This document shows, piece after piece, positions 22,175-32,548 of a stretch of DNA of 35,597 bases. A model generated the notes under the pieces. The model was not told the origin of the DNA, ran no database searches, and worked only from the letters and a program-made list of their open reading frames with translations. Each line of letters opens with the position of its first letter. Within the stretch, counting starts at the first letter, position 1. This stretch comes from Polynucleobacter sp. (GTDB taxonomy: Bacteria > Pseudomonadota > Gammaproteobacteria > Burkholderiales > Burkholderiaceae), in contig JAUYRJ010000051.1 of assembly GCA_030696845.1 (NCBI GenBank), positions 1 to 35,597 of the forward strand, in the 5' to 3' direction. Position numbers and translations under genes: made by a program.

Positions 22175-22953
22175 GACGCCTTTGCTACGATCTTTTCACG
22201 AACACGACGGGCGTTTTCTGCGGCATTGGATTGATCGTGAATGCGGTGGAATAAATGAAAGACTTCTGTTGACCATGAGCCTGATTTGCGCACAATGCCG
22301 CTGTGTTGTAAACGAAATACAAAGTCGGCATCTTCATGCCCCCAGCCGGTCATGTCTTCATCAAAGCCGCCAATGGCCTTGGCGTCGGTAGCCCAGCAAG
22401 CCATATTGCAACCTTTAATGCGGCGCCAGACAAACTTTCGATATAAGCGCCATGCGCCATCACCAAGCTTGATCACAATAGGCCAGTATTTATTGATACC
22501 ACCTGAGAGTCGATACTGAAGCAAGTGACTTCGAAAGGCCGCAAAGTTCCATCTTGGCCACGACAGCAGGGTTTTAGTTAGCTCCTCGTTCAGCAGCACC
22601 CGGCTTCCCGTAACGAGGTGGCCCGGTTGCGCCAGTTGCCGATGGCATTCGACAAAGTCGGGTTGAACAATGCAATCGCCATCGAGAAAAATGAGGTATT
22701 CCCCTGTACTTGCAGCCATGGCGAGATTTCGGACTTGTGCCAAACGAAAGCCAAGATCTTCTTGCCATACATGCTGAATTGATAGGGATGTTTTTTGCAT
22801 GAATGCGTTTAAAAACTCGGTAGTGTCGGCTTTGGAGCCATCATCAGCCACAATGACCTCAAAATCAGAGTCGGTTTGCGTTTCTAAAGACTGAAGGACA
22901 AAACTTAACGCATCTATGCGGTTGTAAGTGGCAACAATAACGCTGATCTTCAT
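22171..22953 (-). CDS. Glycosyltransferase family 2, galactosyltransferase-like C terminus
   Basis: A 260-residue GT-A transferase: [28 protein letters not shown], the metal-binding FLDGDCIVQPDF near residues 90-100, and GWGHEDADFVFRL near 215, the acid-pair motif seen in galactosyltransferase-type C-terminal domains. The frame is open to 22980, but ATG 22953 is preferred because it starts right at the conserved strand and overlaps the upstream stop as ATGA (22950-22953). It sits between two other LPS-type transferase genes with overlapping ends, so the three are translated from one message. Acceptor and donor are unknown. Confidence 0.87.
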   Translation of the reverse strand: MKISVIVATYNRIDALSFVLQSLETQTDSDFEVIVADDGSKADTTEFLNAFMQKTSLSIQHVWQEDLGFRLAQVRNLAMAASTGEYLIFLDGDCIVQPDFVECHRQLAQPGHLVTGSRVLLNEELTKTLLSWPRWNFAAFRSHLLQYRLSGGINKYWPIVIKLGDGAWRLYRKFVWRRIKGCNMACWATDAKAIGGFDEDMTGWGHEDADFVFRLQHSGIVRKSGSWSTEVFHLFHRIHDQSNAAENARRVREKIVAKAS

Positions 22954-23711
22954 TTCTTTTCTTGAACTTCCAAAAGCCATAATTTCAAGTATCGATAATA
23001 ACTACCCTCCGCGTTCGAAATGGCTAGCGCCAACCCCTGTGAGCCATCCAAAAAACCCGCTCGGATAAAGTAGGTTCGGATAAATGCCCATAAACCATGC
23101 AGGACTGCTTTTCCAACTGAGCCCCGCTTCCCTCTCGCAAATGCCTGCTGGGCAGAGGCGCTAGAGTAGCGATCAATTTTTTGTAGTACTTGAGAGAAGT
23201 CCATAAAACTGTAGTGCAGCATAGGACTGGCGAGCTTTGCAACCGGTCCGCTCGCAATCAGGCGCTCGTGCACTAGGTCGTCTGAGAAACGCGCAGTGCC
23301 CCTTTTAAATAAGCGATCAACATAGTCGGGGCTCCATCCCGAATGCCGAATGAAGCGCCCGCAATACCAAGACAGCCTTGGAATTGCAAAACAGGTGGCT
23401 TTTTCGGGGTTGGCAAGGACTGCCGCAATTTCAGAGCGAAGTTCAGGGGTAAGACGCTCATCCGCATCCAAAGAGAGTACCCACTCACCGGTGGCCAGGT
23501 CGAGCGCCCGGTTCTTTTGAGGGCCAAAACCGGGCCAATCTGCTGGTTGAGAAAGGGTGGCACCCCATTCGGTAGCAATTTCAATGGTTCTGTCGGTACT
23601 GGCGGTATCGACCACCACCACTTGCTGCGCAAGCCCTCCCAGGGAGGTCAGGCAGTCCCGAAGATTGGCCTCTTCGTTGCGAGTGATGAGTATGACGGAT
23701 AAGGTGGGCAT
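22950..23711 (-). CDS. Glycosyltransferase family 2, WaaE/KdtX-like
   Basis: A 253-residue GT2 enzyme with [36 protein letters not shown], the DxD-bearing [14 protein letters not shown] near residues 78-91 and the [19 protein letters not shown]...VHERL block typical of WaaE/KdtX lipopolysaccharide core beta-glucosyltransferases. The C-terminal part has aromatic, membrane-interfacing helices ([18 protein letters not shown]). First gene of the three-transferase unit. Its ATG is 10 bases from that of the divergent msbA, so promoters must lie within the opposite genes. WaaE assignment is from motif similarity only. Confidence 0.87.
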   Translation of the reverse strand: MPTLSVILITRNEEANLRDCLTSLGGLAQQVVVVDTASTDRTIEIATEWGATLSQPADWPGFGPQKNRALDLATGEWVLSLDADERLTPELRSEIAAVLANPEKATCFAIPRLSWYCGRFIRHSGWSPDYVDRLFKRGTARFSDDLVHERLIASGPVAKLASPMLHYSFMDFSQVLQKIDRYSSASAQQAFARGKRGSVGKAVLHGLWAFIRTYFIRAGFLDGSQGLALAISNAEGSYYRYLKLWLLEVQEKK

Positions 23712-23721
23712 AATCCATTAT

Positions 23722-25482
23722 ATGAATGCTGAAGACCGAATTGCCTTAAACCGCCTAATCCAGTACCTAAAGCCCCATACCAAGACCATTATTGGGTCGA
23801 TATTGGCTATGGCGCTAGTAGCTGCCGCCGAAACCTCGATTCCGGCCTTGATGAAGCCGCTGTTGGATCGGGGCTTTACAGGGGGGCTCGATAGCAAGTT
23901 GTGGCAGGTGCCGGTATTTTTGGTGGGGTTAGCGATTGTGCGCGGCGGCGCTCAATTTTTATCCAACTACCTCTTAACCAGAGTCATTAACGCCGTTTTA
24001 CTCAAGTTGCGCGAGCAAATGTTTCAAACCCTCTTGCATGCGAAAACCGAGTTCTTTCAAAAGAACTCCGCATCAAATTTAATTAATGCCGTTGTCTTTG
24101 AGGTGAATAATGTCCTCAGCATTATGGGTAGTATGTTGATTAGTTTGGTGCGGGATTCTTTAACCGTGCTCGGTTTATTGGGTTACCTGATTTATCTTAA
24201 TTGGAAATTGACCCTCGTCGTGCTGGTGATTTTCCCCATCATCGCCTTCATCATGAGCCACATTAATCGACGCCTACGCGGGTTAAACCGTCAGCAGCAA
24301 GGCATGACTAGTGAGCTCGCCTACATTGTGGAAGAGGCGGTTGCCGGTCATAAGATCGTGAAGGTACACGGCGGTGAAACGTATGAGATGAATCGCTTTA
24401 TGGAAAAAGCGGATCGTTTGCGGCGCTTTGCTTTGAAAACGGCGGTTGCGGGCGGTTTGAATCAGCCCATCACCCAATTGATCGCTTCTATGGCGCTCTC
24501 CGTGGTTCTGGTCATTGCGCTGATGCAGTCCGCGACCGAAGGTACTACAGTGGGCGGATTTGCGGCCTTTGTGACCGCCATGATGTTGATCATCTCGCCA
24601 CTAAAGCACTTGGCGGACATCAATCAGCCCTTGCAGCGGGGGCTCACTGCGGCGGAAATGATCTTTGGTTTGATGGATCAACCCTTCGAGGAGGATGACT
24701 CCAGAAAGGCGGGCGTTCAGCGCATTGCAAAGGCCAAAGGGGAGATTGTGTTTGATGATGTCTCTTTTTCGTATCAGCAAGAAGCAGGACGGCAGGATGC
24801 TCTGCAGCATGTCAGTTTGAAGGTTGGCGCAGGCGAAGTGGTGGCCTTTGTAGGGCCTTCCGGTGGCGGCAAGTCGACATTGGTCAGTCTGTTGCCCCGC
24901 TTTTTTAAGCCGAGCTCAGGTACGATTTATTTGGACGGCACTCCCTTAGAGAACCTCTCTTTGTCTGACTTGCGCCGTCAAATCGCCTTTGTCAGTCAAG
25001 ACGTTATTTTATTTAACGACACAATAGCGGCAAACGTCGCTTATGGCAGTAGTCAAAGCGGCATCGATCGAGGGCGCGTAATAGAAGCCTTGGAAGCCGC
25101 AAACCTCAGCAATCTCATGAGTGAATTACCGCAAGGCATTGATACATTAATTGGTGATAACGGCAACCGATTGTCGGGCGGCCAGCGCCAACGTTTGGCA
25201 ATCGCCCGCGCCATTTACAAAGACGCCCCTATTTTGATTTTGGATGAGGCCACATCAGCACTGGATTCAGAATCTGAACGTCAGGTGCAAGAGGCTTTGG
25301 AGCGGCTAATGACGGGACGCACGACCCTCGTGATTGCGCATCGACTTTCTACAATTGAACATGCTAGCCGGATTGTGGTGCTGGAGCATGGGCGCGTAGT
25401 CGAAAACGGCTCACACGAGGACTTAATTGAAAAAGGTGGTCTCTACAGTAATTTGCATCGCTTGCAGTTTGCAAACGCGTGA
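23722..25482 (+). CDS. msbA: Lipid A / LPS-core flippase, MsbA-type ABC transporter
   Basis: A 586-residue half-transporter that should flip lipid A-core across the inner membrane. Six membrane helices (about residues 20-300) precede a nucleotide-binding domain with Walker [10 protein letters not shown], the Q-loop [10 protein letters not shown], signature [15 protein letters not shown], Walker [13 protein letters not shown] and the H-loop VIAHRLST. The frame is open upstream to 23557, overlapping the divergent transferase; ATG 23722 ([19 protein letters not shown]) is chosen because it avoids overlap and fits the family start. No good ribosome binding site is seen, so ATG 23695 or 23689 (beginning MTDKV or MSMTDKV) remain possible. 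Neighbouring LPS transferases support the MsbA role. Confidence 0.94.
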   Translation: MNAEDRIALNRLIQYLKPHTKTIIGSILAMALVAAAETSIPALMKPLLDRGFTGGLDSKLWQVPVFLVGLAIVRGGAQFLSNYLLTRVINAVLLKLREQMFQTLLHAKTEFFQKNSASNLINAVVFEVNNVLSIMGSMLISLVRDSLTVLGLLGYLIYLNWKLTLVVLVIFPIIAFIMSHINRRLRGLNRQQQGMTSELAYIVEEAVAGHKIVKVHGGETYEMNRFMEKADRLRRFALKTAVAGGLNQPITQLIASMALSVVLVIALMQSATEGTTVGGFAAFVTAMMLIISPLKHLADINQPLQRGLTAAEMIFGLMDQPFEEDDSRKAGVQRIAKAKGEIVFDDVSFSYQQEAGRQDALQHVSLKVGAGEVVAFVGPSGGGKSTLVSLLPRFFKPSSGTIYLDGTPLENLSLSDLRRQIAFVSQDVILFNDTIAANVAYGSSQSGIDRGRVIEALEAANLSNLMSELPQGIDTLIGDNGNRLSGGQRQRLAIARAIYKDAPILILDEATSALDSESERQVQEALERLMTGRTTLVIAHRLSTIEHASRIVVLEHGRVVENGSHEDLIEKGGLYSNLHRLQFANA

Positions 25483-25499
25483 TGCATCCAGTAGCTGGT

Positions 25500-26501
25500 C
25501 TAAGCCAATCTTTGCTGTTCCCAGCGCCAGGTACTCTCGCACATATCGGATAAATTTCGGGATGTCTTCCAGTGCAGGAGGCGAAGCGCTTTATCGGCTT
25601 GCGCGTAATAGTTCGGCAAATCACCCTCACGGCGGGAGATTACTTTTCGGGGAATGGTTTTTCCGCTCGCTTTTTCAAATTCACTAACAAGCTCAAGAAC
25701 ACTATGGCTCGTTCCGCTACCGAGATTAAAGTAATGGCAGCCATTATTTTTTGCAATCCACTCAATCGCGGTAAGGTGACCCTCGGCTAAATCCATGACA
25801 TGAATATAGTCACGCATTCCGGTGCCATCAATGGTTTCGTAATCATTACCGTAAATATTTAAGAGGGGAAGGCGACCCGTTGCGACCTGTGCAACGACGG
25901 GCATTAAGTTATTGGGAATGCCGTTCGGGTTTTCGCCAATCAGGCCGGACTCGTGAGCCCCAACGGGATTGAAGTAACGCAAACAGGTGATACACCACTC
26001 ATCACTACTATTAGCAAGATCGTGTAATAGCTGTTCGACTTGCAATTTATTACGCCCATAGGGGTTGGTTGGAGAGGTGGGGTGCTCCTCGTCGTAGGGT
26101 AAGTACTTTGGGTCTCCATAGACGGTAGCGCTACTACTAAAAACCAAGATGCGAACGCCAGCGACTTTCATGGCGCTCGCTAGGCTAATGGATCCGCCGA
26201 CATTGCAGGCGTAATAATCAATCGGCTTTTGCCATGACTCACCAACCGCCTTGAGGCCCGCCAAATGAATGACCGCATCAATCTTTTCTGTTTGCAGTAT
26301 GGCAATAAGTGCGTCGGTGTCGCGAACATCTGCCTGATAAAAAACGATCTTCTTGCCAAGAATTTTCTCAATACGAGCAACAACGTCGATCTGACTATTG
26401 CAGAGGTTGTCGAGAAGTACCACTTCGTGCCCAGCACTCGATAGAGTGATGGCGGTATGACTGCCAATATAGCCTGTACCGCCTGTTAGTAAGATTCGCA
26501 T
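25500..26501 (-). CDS. galE: UDP-glucose 4-epimerase
   Basis: A 333-residue extended SDR enzyme interconverting UDP-glucose and UDP-galactose for polysaccharide synthesis. It has the NAD-binding GGTGYIGSH, QADVRDTDAL, the catalytic Ser/Thr in SSSATVYG, the Tyr-x-x-x-Lys pair in YGRNK, and the late NLGSGTSHSVLELV segment. Length matches E. coli GalE (338). It is 20 bases downstream of rng on the same strand and probably at the end of the long yebC-rng operon, and convergent with msbA. Confidence 0.96.
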   Translation of the reverse strand: MRILLTGGTGYIGSHTAITLSSAGHEVVLLDNLCNSQIDVVARIEKILGKKIVFYQADVRDTDALIAILQTEKIDAVIHLAGLKAVGESWQKPIDYYACNVGGSISLASAMKVAGVRILVFSSSATVYGDPKYLPYDEEHPTSPTNPYGRNKLQVEQLLHDLANSSDEWCITCLRYFNPVGAHESGLIGENPNGIPNNLMPVVAQVATGRLPLLNIYGNDYETIDGTGMRDYIHVMDLAEGHLTAIEWIAKNNGCHYFNLGSGTSHSVLELVSEFEKASGKTIPRKVISRREGDLPNYYAQADKALRLLHWKTSRNLSDMCESTWRWEQQRLA

Positions 26502-26521
26502 AGGTCAGTCATGAAAGGGGA

Positions 26522-27985
26522 TTAACTCAGCACAATATCGTATTGCTCTTGCCGGAACGAGCCTTCCGCCTGAAGGCGGATGGGTTTGGCCACAAAGTCG
26601 CCCAGCATGGCTAAAAACTGATTTTCTTCTTCTAGGAATAGATCAATTACATCGGGCGCCGCCACAATCCGAAACTCCCGTGGATTAAATTGGCGGTGTT
26701 CGCGCACGATTTCGCGTAGGATTTCATAGCAGATGGTTTGAGCCGTTTTAACTTCGCCTTTGCCGCTACAGGTGGCGCAGGGTTCGCACAAAATATGCGC
26801 TAAGGATTCCCGGGTGCGCTTGCGGGTCATCTCAACCAAGCCTAAGGCGGAGAACTGGCTAACCGAAGTGCGGGCGTGGTCTCGCTCGAGATTGCGTTTT
26901 AGCTCATGCAGTACCGCTTCTTGGTGTTCACGGCTGAGCATGTCAATGAAATCAATAATGATGATGCCACCCAGATTGCGCAGACGCAGTTGCCGCGCAA
27001 TCGCTTGCGCCGCTTCTAGGTTGGTTTTAAATACCGTGTCATCTAGATTACGCGCGCCAACATAGCTACCCGTATTGACATCAATAGTGGTCATCGACTC
27101 AGTCTGATCAATCATCAGGTAGCCGCCGGATTTGAGATCTACGCGGCGACCCAGTGCTTTATTAATTTCAGAATCGATATCAAATAGATCAAATAAAGCG
27201 CGCTCACCACGATGCAGAGTTAATTTGCCAACCAAATTTGGTGTGTACGTGGCCGCAAACTGATTGAGTCGTTCAAAATTCTCGGCCGAGTCCACGCGGA
27301 TTTGCATGGTGTTCTCGCTGGCCAGATCGCGTAAAACGCGCTCGGAGAGGCTGAGATCCTGAAAAAGTAGAGCAGGAGCAGCCTTTTGGTTAACGGAGGC
27401 TAATATCTTTTCCCAGGTGGTTTTGAGGTAGAGTAGATCGAGTTTTAGTTCGGAATCGCCAGCATCTTGTGCAATGGTGCGCACAATGATGCCGCCGCTC
27501 TGATCGGCTGGCAGCAAAGCGGCGATGCGGGCTTTCATGGCCTCGCGCTCTTCTTGTTTTTCAATGCGCTGCGAGATACCGATATAGGTTTCATCGCCAG
27601 GCTCTTTGGGGGATTGCGGTAAATAGACTAAATTACGTCCAGCAATACTAATTTGCGTAGTGAGGCGCGCGCCTTTGGTGCCAAGCGGATCCTTGAGTAC
27701 TTGCACAATCAGCGTTTGCCCCTCATAGAGTAATTTCTCAATTTGGGTTTGCTGATGCGTTTGGGCGATGTCCGCCACATGCATAAACGCGGTGCGCTCG
27801 AGGCCAATCTCGATAAAAGCGGACTGCATGCCGGGAAGCACGCGCACGACTTTCGCAAGGTAAATGTTTCCCACGATCCCGCGTTGCCGGGTTCGCTCAA
27901 TCTGCAACTCTTGCACTGCTGCTTGTTGAATCAATGCCACCCGCGTTTCTTGGGGGGTGATATTGATAAGGATTTCTTCGTTCAT
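26522..27985 (-). CDS. rng: Ribonuclease G
   Basis: Endoribonuclease of the RNase E/G family acting in 16S rRNA 5'-end maturation and mRNA decay. ATG 27985 (MNEEILINITPQETRVALIQ) gives 487 residues against 489 in E. coli. The frame is open to 28174 but that would overlap maf. An S1 domain with RGIVGNIYLAKVVRVLPGMQ and RTAFMHVADI is followed by the DNase-I-like catalytic region with TIDVNTGSYVG and IIIIDFIDML (the metal-binding aspartates). A zinc-link Cys pair lies in CATCSGKG near the C terminus. It follows maf by one base, the same maf-rng order as in E. coli. Confidence 0.96.
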   Translation of the reverse strand: MNEEILINITPQETRVALIQQAAVQELQIERTRQRGIVGNIYLAKVVRVLPGMQSAFIEIGLERTAFMHVADIAQTHQQTQIEKLLYEGQTLIVQVLKDPLGTKGARLTTQISIAGRNLVYLPQSPKEPGDETYIGISQRIEKQEEREAMKARIAALLPADQSGGIIVRTIAQDAGDSELKLDLLYLKTTWEKILASVNQKAAPALLFQDLSLSERVLRDLASENTMQIRVDSAENFERLNQFAATYTPNLVGKLTLHRGERALFDLFDIDSEINKALGRRVDLKSGGYLMIDQTESMTTIDVNTGSYVGARNLDDTVFKTNLEAAQAIARQLRLRNLGGIIIIDFIDMLSREHQEAVLHELKRNLERDHARTSVSQFSALGLVEMTRKRTRESLAHILCEPCATCSGKGEVKTAQTICYEILREIVREHRQFNPREFRIVAAPDVIDLFLEEENQFLAMLGDFVAKPIRLQAEGSFRQEQYDIVLS

Positions 27986-27986
27986 A

Positions 27987-28655
27987 TCAAGATGGGTCTG
28001 CGGTATTTGCCGAGAGCGAAAATCGCACGCCGGTTTGCTCCAAAAGCCGAGCTGTTTCAAACAGCGGAAGCCCCATGATACCGCTATAGCTGCCATTAAT
28101 CCTGCGGATGAAAGCCCCGCCCAAACCCTGAATTCCGTAAGCGCCCGCTTTGCCAAAGGGTTCACGGCTCGCAATATAGGCCTTCAGATCGGCGTCGGAT
28201 AGAGGCATAAACTCCACCTCCGATACCTGTACTACGCTAATGGGATTGGCTGTGATGCTAGAAACTAAGGCTAGAGCGGTGAGCACCTCATGGGTTCGCC
28301 CACTGAGCATGCGCAAAATACGTTCGGCATCCGCTGCGTCAGAGGGCTTTCCTAAAATTTGCCCATCAGCGAGCTCCGGCAAGCTGACGGTGGTATCGGC
28401 GCATAAAATCGGCGCCCACGGTAAGCCGCTTTTGCGCCAACGCGCGCAGGCCGCTGCGCACTTGGCTAAGGTCACGCGCTCAACATACAGTCGCGCGGGT
28501 TCATTGACGAGTGGGATTTCAAGCAATTCAGCATCTTCGCTAGCATCGGGCAAGAGCAATTCGTAGCGTACACCCAGTTGTTGGAGTAATTCCTGACGAC
28601 GCGGGCTTTGCGATGCTAAATAAATAAAGGGGTGCGTCACGGAAATTGTCCTCAC
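27987..28655 (-). CDS. Maf-family nucleoside triphosphate pyrophosphatase
   Basis: A 222-residue Maf protein expected to hydrolyse dTTP/UTP or modified nucleotides to monophosphates (YhdE branch by neighbourhood with rng). Family motifs are IYLASQSPRRQELLQQLGV, ADTTVSL with the catalytic Asp, GQILGKPSDAADAERIL, LSGRTHEVLTA and EPFGKAGAYGIQGLGGAFI followed by INGSYSGIMGLPL. It is longer than usual because of an insertion around residues 70-85. The start is GTG at 28655, directly abutting the rlmH stop; a second GTG at 28640 is an alternative. No separate promoter is likely. Confidence 0.93.
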   Translation of the reverse strand: MRTISVTHPFIYLASQSPRRQELLQQLGVRYELLLPDASEDAELLEIPLVNEPARLYVERVTLAKCAAACARWRKSGLPWAPILCADTTVSLPELADGQILGKPSDAADAERILRMLSGRTHEVLTALALVSSITANPISVVQVSEVEFMPLSDADLKAYIASREPFGKAGAYGIQGLGGAFIRRINGSYSGIMGLPLFETARLLEQTGVRFSLSANTADPS

Positions 28656-29099
28656 TTATTCGCGGTGGTAGGGATGGCCCTGCAAGATCGTCCACGCTCG
28701 ATACAGTTGCTCTGTTAATAAAACGCGCGCCATCGCATGGGGCAGGGTAAGGCTGGATAGGCGCCACATACTGATGGCCTTTTGTTTTAGGCTGGCATCT
28801 AAACCATCAGCTCCGCCAATTAAAAAAGCCACATCGCCGCCGTCTTGACGCCACTGCGCGAGGTGACTTGCTATGGCTTGCGTACTGAGATCGAGTCCGC
28901 GTTCATCTAAGGCGATCAGGCGTACCCCTTTCGGAATGGCCGCGACCATTTTGAGGGCTTCTTTAGCGGGCGTGAGATCTGGCTTAATTTCTTTGATTTC
29001 GATGCTGCAGTCGGCCGGCATCCGCTTCACGTAATCCTGGGTGGCAGTAGCAACCCAGTCTGGCATTTTGTGACCTACCGCAATAATAAAGAGCCGCAT
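28656..29099 (-). CDS. rlmH: 23S rRNA pseudouridine-1915 N3-methyltransferase
   Basis: A 147-residue SPOUT methyltransferase that methylates pseudouridine 1915 of 23S rRNA in assembled 70S ribosomes. It shows the N-terminal [24 protein letters not shown], the SAM-knot [10 protein letters not shown] and the closing [18 protein letters not shown] with HPYHRE at the end. Length matches the family (E. coli 155). It follows rsfS after 66 bases and touches maf without a gap. Confidence 0.97.
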   Translation of the reverse strand: MRLFIIAVGHKMPDWVATATQDYVKRMPADCSIEIKEIKPDLTPAKEALKMVAAIPKGVRLIALDERGLDLSTQAIASHLAQWRQDGGDVAFLIGGADGLDASLKQKAISMWRLSSLTLPHAMARVLLTEQLYRAWTILQGHPYHRE

Positions 29100-29165
29100 C
29101 AGGCACGCATCAACAGGATATTAGTTAAAAATGAGGAGGCGCTAAATGAGCTGGTTAACGCTAAC

Positions 29166-29561
29166 TTAGTCTTCATCCTCATCGCTGGATTCACTGGCTT
29201 TTGCAAGACCTTTAACTCCTGCCAACTTCACGCGAACTGGTTTGGCGCCCCACATGCCTTCTAGCTGATAGTAAGAGCGGAGCATGGGCTGCAAAATATG
29301 CACCACGATATCGCCGCAATCGACCAGAACCCATTCGCCGGTCTCTAGGCCTTCAATCGAGATCACCTCGCCACCCTTGGCGTTAACCTCTTCTTTGACG
29401 GACATGGCTAGCGACCGCGTCTGGCGATTACTCGAGCCGGTAGCGATAATCACACGATCAAATAATTCGCTCAATTTGGTGGTGTCATACACCCGGATAT
29501 CTTGTGCCTTGACATCTTCGAGAGCATCAATAATGGTGCGTTGTAATTTACGTAGGTCCAT
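29166..29561 (-). CDS. rsfS: Ribosomal silencing factor RsfS
   Basis: A 131-residue protein that binds uL14 and blocks joining of ribosomal subunits when nutrients run low. Family blocks are LEDVKAQDIRVYDTTKLSEL, FDRVIIATGSSNRQTRSLA, EGLETGEWVLVDCGDIVVHI and RSYYQLEGMWG. An acidic tail (SSDEDED) ends the protein. It lies between nadD and rlmH, the standard proteobacterial order nadD-rsfS-rlmH. Confidence 0.97.
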   Translation of the reverse strand: MDLRKLQRTIIDALEDVKAQDIRVYDTTKLSELFDRVIIATGSSNRQTRSLAMSVKEEVNAKGGEVISIEGLETGEWVLVDCGDIVVHILQPMLRSYYQLEGMWGAKPVRVKLAGVKGLAKASESSDEDED

Positions 29562-29589
29562 GGTTTTTTCTAATGAATATAGGGTGATC

Positions 29590-30291
29590 TTATCTGGATT
29601 GTGAATAAAGGCCTAAATTCACAACCTCAGCTAGCACTTCTGGTGGGATTTGTTCCGCAAGTAAGCCTTGCCGGTCGGGGGTTTTTTCCTTGAGGCGCTG
29701 CCGCAGCAGGGTGGATGATAAATCGATATCAAGATGGCGATCGAGGTAAATAAAGCCGCTGGGCTTGTTCTCGAGGTCATGGGCATTTGGTGTTTGGTGA
29801 CCCTGAATCCACTGTCCCAATGGAGACGTATCGATGTGGAAGGGGCTGCCGGGTCGGCTCGCGACAGCAAGGTGTACCTGTTCCAAAAGCCGTTGCCAAT
29901 CGTGCCAAGTATCTAAATGCATCAAGCTATCGCTGCCCATGAGCCAAATGATGCAGGCATCAGCACCAAAGCGCTGTCGGATTTCCGTAGCGGTATCGAT
30001 GGCATAGCTTGGGCCAGGGCGGTCGAGTTCCATGCGATCCACTGCAATACGAGTAGCGATACCGGTATCGCAAAGTACCCGAGCCAGGGCCTTGGCGGCC
30101 GCCAAGGTTAATTGATGGCGGATCTCGGCAGAGGTAATTTCTGCATTCTTTTGCCAAGGTTGACCGCTGGGGATCAGTAACAGTTGATCCAGCTGAAATA
30201 CTGATGCAAAGTGCGCGGCTAAACGTACATGGGCCCAGTGGGGTGGGTCAAACGTGCCTCCCAATACCCCGATTTTTTTTGGGCCGCCCAA
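29590..30291 (-). CDS. nadD: Nicotinate-nucleotide adenylyltransferase
   Basis: Joins ATP and nicotinate mononucleotide to form deamido-NAD in NAD synthesis. The 233-residue protein has the nucleotidyltransferase signature IGVLGGTFDPPHWAH and the late DLSSTLLRQRL (ISSTxIR-type motif), with WLMGSDSLMHLDTW between. The start is TTG at 30291, placed directly after the hemF stop (TAA-TTG), so translation is likely coupled; no ATG exists near the conserved N terminus. Codon 1 could be argued, but the GGTFDPPH motif begins only nine residues later. Confidence 0.95.
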   Translation of the reverse strand: MGGPKKIGVLGGTFDPPHWAHVRLAAHFASVFQLDQLLLIPSGQPWQKNAEITSAEIRHQLTLAAAKALARVLCDTGIATRIAVDRMELDRPGPSYAIDTATEIRQRFGADACIIWLMGSDSLMHLDTWHDWQRLLEQVHLAVASRPGSPFHIDTSPLGQWIQGHQTPNAHDLENKPSGFIYLDRHLDIDLSSTLLRQRLKEKTPDRQGLLAEQIPPEVLAEVVNLGLYSQSR

Positions 30292-31209
30292 TTATGCTAA
30301 CCAGTCGCGCGGCTTAAGGTAGTAATCGTACAACTTTGCTTCAGGCGTGCCTGGTTCGGGGTGCCAGTTGTAGCGCCATGTCACCACAGGCGGCATGGAC
30401 ATCAAAATGGATTCCGAGCGACCACCCGATTGCAAACCAAAAATAGTGCCGCGATCGAAAATCAAGTTGTACTCCACGTAGCGACCACGTCGGTATTCCT
30501 GAAAATCCCGCTCCGCTTGCGTGTAGGGCTCTTGGTAACGGCGCTCTAGAATGGGCAAATACGCATCAATGAAAGCGTCGCCTACCGCGCGCGTCATCGC
30601 AAAACTTTTTTCAAAGCCGAGCTCATTAAAGTCGTCAAAGAATACGCCGCCAATACCGCGGGGTTCATCGCGATGTTTCAAATAAAAATATTCATCGCAC
30701 CACCGTTTAAAGCGGGGATATAACTCTGTGCCAAATGGATCCAGGGCGTTCTTGGCAGTTTGATGAAAGTGTTTGCAGTCCTCATCCACACCGTAATACG
30801 GGGTTAGGTCAAAGCCACCACCAAACCACCATACCGGTTCTTTATCGGGAGCTTGCGCAATAAAGCAACGGACATTCATGTGGGTGGTTGGCGCCTTCGG
30901 ATTGCGGGGGTGAAATACCAATGACACTCCCATGGCCTCAAAGCTGCGTCCAGCGACTTCTGGACGGTTTTGTGTGGCGGCGCCAGGCATCGTGTCGCCG
31001 CGCACGTGCGAGAAACCCACGCCGCCCTTTTCTAGTATGTTGCCATCCGCCAAAATGCAGGTGCGCCCCGAGCCACGCAATTTACTGTCTTCTGGCTTTT
31101 GCCATTCATCCACCAAGAAAGTCTTGCCGTCGAGCTCGCTGGTTGCTCGGGTAATGCGGTCTTGCAGGCCTAGAAAATAGTCTTTAAGTGCTTGGGTGTC
31201 GATTTGCAA
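30292..31209 (-). CDS. hemF: Oxygen-dependent coproporphyrinogen III oxidase
   Basis: Catalyses aerobic decarboxylation of coproporphyrinogen III in heme synthesis. The 305-residue protein (E. coli 299) carries the family blocks [73 protein letters not shown] and [13 protein letters not shown]. The start is TTG at 31209, with only a weak GAG-type site upstream and no alternative ATG. It is 32 bases downstream of purD and abuts nadD. Confidence 0.96.
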   Translation of the reverse strand: MQIDTQALKDYFLGLQDRITRATSELDGKTFLVDEWQKPEDSKLRGSGRTCILADGNILEKGGVGFSHVRGDTMPGAATQNRPEVAGRSFEAMGVSLVFHPRNPKAPTTHMNVRCFIAQAPDKEPVWWFGGGFDLTPYYGVDEDCKHFHQTAKNALDPFGTELYPRFKRWCDEYFYLKHRDEPRGIGGVFFDDFNELGFEKSFAMTRAVGDAFIDAYLPILERRYQEPYTQAERDFQEYRRGRYVEYNLIFDRGTIFGLQSGGRSESILMSMPPVVTWRYNWHPEPGTPEAKLYDYYLKPRDWLA

Positions 31210-31241
31210 AATGAGCTCGCTAAAAGAAATAAACGGATAGG

Positions 31242-32519
31242 TTATTTGAGGGCGCGGTAACCAATATCGCGCCGATACTGCATGCCATCAAACTGAATCT
31301 GTTGAATGGTTTGGTAAGCCTCATTTTGCGCGCCGCGCACTGTATCGGCAAGACCAACCACGCAGAGCACTCTGCCTCCCGCGGTTTGCAGTTCCCCACC
31401 CACGATCGCGGTCCCCGCATGAAACGTAATCGCACTATCGGTATCTTCCGGAATACCGCTGATTACATCGCCTTTGCGTGGCGTATCGGGGTATTGATGC
31501 GCCGCTAGGACTACGCCCAAGGCGGTGCGGCGATCCCATTCGAGTTCGACTTCATTTAGCTTGCCATCAACCGCTTTATCTAATGCATGTACTAAATCGC
31601 TTCGCAAGCGCGCCATGATCGGCTGTGTTTCAGGATCGCCCATGCGGCAGTTGAACTCCAAGGTTTTGATTTGACCTTCTGGGCTAATCATGAGGCCGGC
31701 ATACAAAAAGCCGGTATAGGGCAGCCCATCGGCTTTCATGCCATTAACAGTGGGCATGATGACTTCTCGCAAGGCTTTGGCATGAATCTCCGGCGTGACC
31801 ACCGGCGCGGGGGAGTAAGCGCCCATGCCGCCAGTATTGGGGCCACGATCGCCATCCAGTAAGCGCTTATGGTCTTGGCTTGTAGCAAGCGCCACGACGT
31901 TTTTGCCATCGACCAGCACGATAAAGCTCGCCTCTTCGCCCGTGAGAAATTCTTCAATTACGACGCGCGCGCCTGCGTTACCTAATTTGTTATCGGCTAG
32001 CATCATATCGACTGCCGCATGCGCTTCATCTAGAGTCATTGCAACCACCACACCCTTGCCGGCAGCCAGACCGTCGGCTTTAATCACAATCGGCGCGCCT
32101 TTTTGCTTGATGTAGGCATGCGCCTCTTGGGCGCTAGTAAACGTTTGGTAATCTGCCGTGGGAATGCCATGTCGCTTCATAAACGCTTTGGAAAAATCTT
32201 TGGACGATTCGAGCTGAGCGGCAAGTTGCGTTGGCCCAAAAATACGTAAGCCTACATTACGAAAGACATCTACGATACCTGCGGCGAGCGGCGCCTCCGG
32301 CCCCACTACGGTTAGATGAATTTTTTCCCGTTTTGCAAAATTGACTAACTCTTGTAAGTCGGAGATGGGTAAATTTTCAATGCCCGCACCAAGCTGTTTT
32401 GCGGTTGCCGTACCGCCGTTACCTGGTGCTACATAGACCTTTTGGACATTGGGCGATTGAGCCATTTTCCAAGCCAAGGCATGTTCGCGACCGCCAGAGC
32501 CAATCAGTAGAATTTTCAT
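31242..32519 (-). CDS. purD: Phosphoribosylamine-glycine ligase
   Basis: GAR synthetase, second step of purine synthesis. The 425-residue protein (E. coli 429) has the N-terminal [20 protein letters not shown], the ATP-grasp lid and nucleotide residues ([20 protein letters not shown]), the [15 protein letters not shown] signature and the metal-binding [13 protein letters not shown]. It follows yebC by 29 bases. Confidence 0.97.
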   Translation of the reverse strand: MKILLIGSGGREHALAWKMAQSPNVQKVYVAPGNGGTATAKQLGAGIENLPISDLQELVNFAKREKIHLTVVGPEAPLAAGIVDVFRNVGLRIFGPTQLAAQLESSKDFSKAFMKRHGIPTADYQTFTSAQEAHAYIKQKGAPIVIKADGLAAGKGVVVAMTLDEAHAAVDMMLADNKLGNAGARVVIEEFLTGEEASFIVLVDGKNVVALATSQDHKRLLDGDRGPNTGGMGAYSPAPVVTPEIHAKALREVIMPTVNGMKADGLPYTGFLYAGLMISPEGQIKTLEFNCRMGDPETQPIMARLRSDLVHALDKAVDGKLNEVELEWDRRTALGVVLAAHQYPDTPRKGDVISGIPEDTDSAITFHAGTAIVGGELQTAGGRVLCVVGLADTVRGAQNEAYQTIQQIQFDGMQYRRDIGYRALK

Positions 32520-32548
32520 GGTGTCATTTTCATAGGAAGAGGGGTTGT

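Noticed and set aside
23557..23721. Upstream extension of msbA to 23557
   Set aside because: It overlaps the divergent WaaE-like gene and has a Cys/Ser/Thr-rich sequence unlike MsbA; the conserved start is near 23722.
26567..26582. CCGCC/GGCGG hairpin as terminator
   Set aside because: It lies inside the 3' coding end of rng with no T-run, and the downstream galE gene is on the same strand.
26522..28174. Longer rng start at 28174
   Set aside because: It overlaps maf by nearly 190 bases; the family N terminus begins exactly at ATG 27985.
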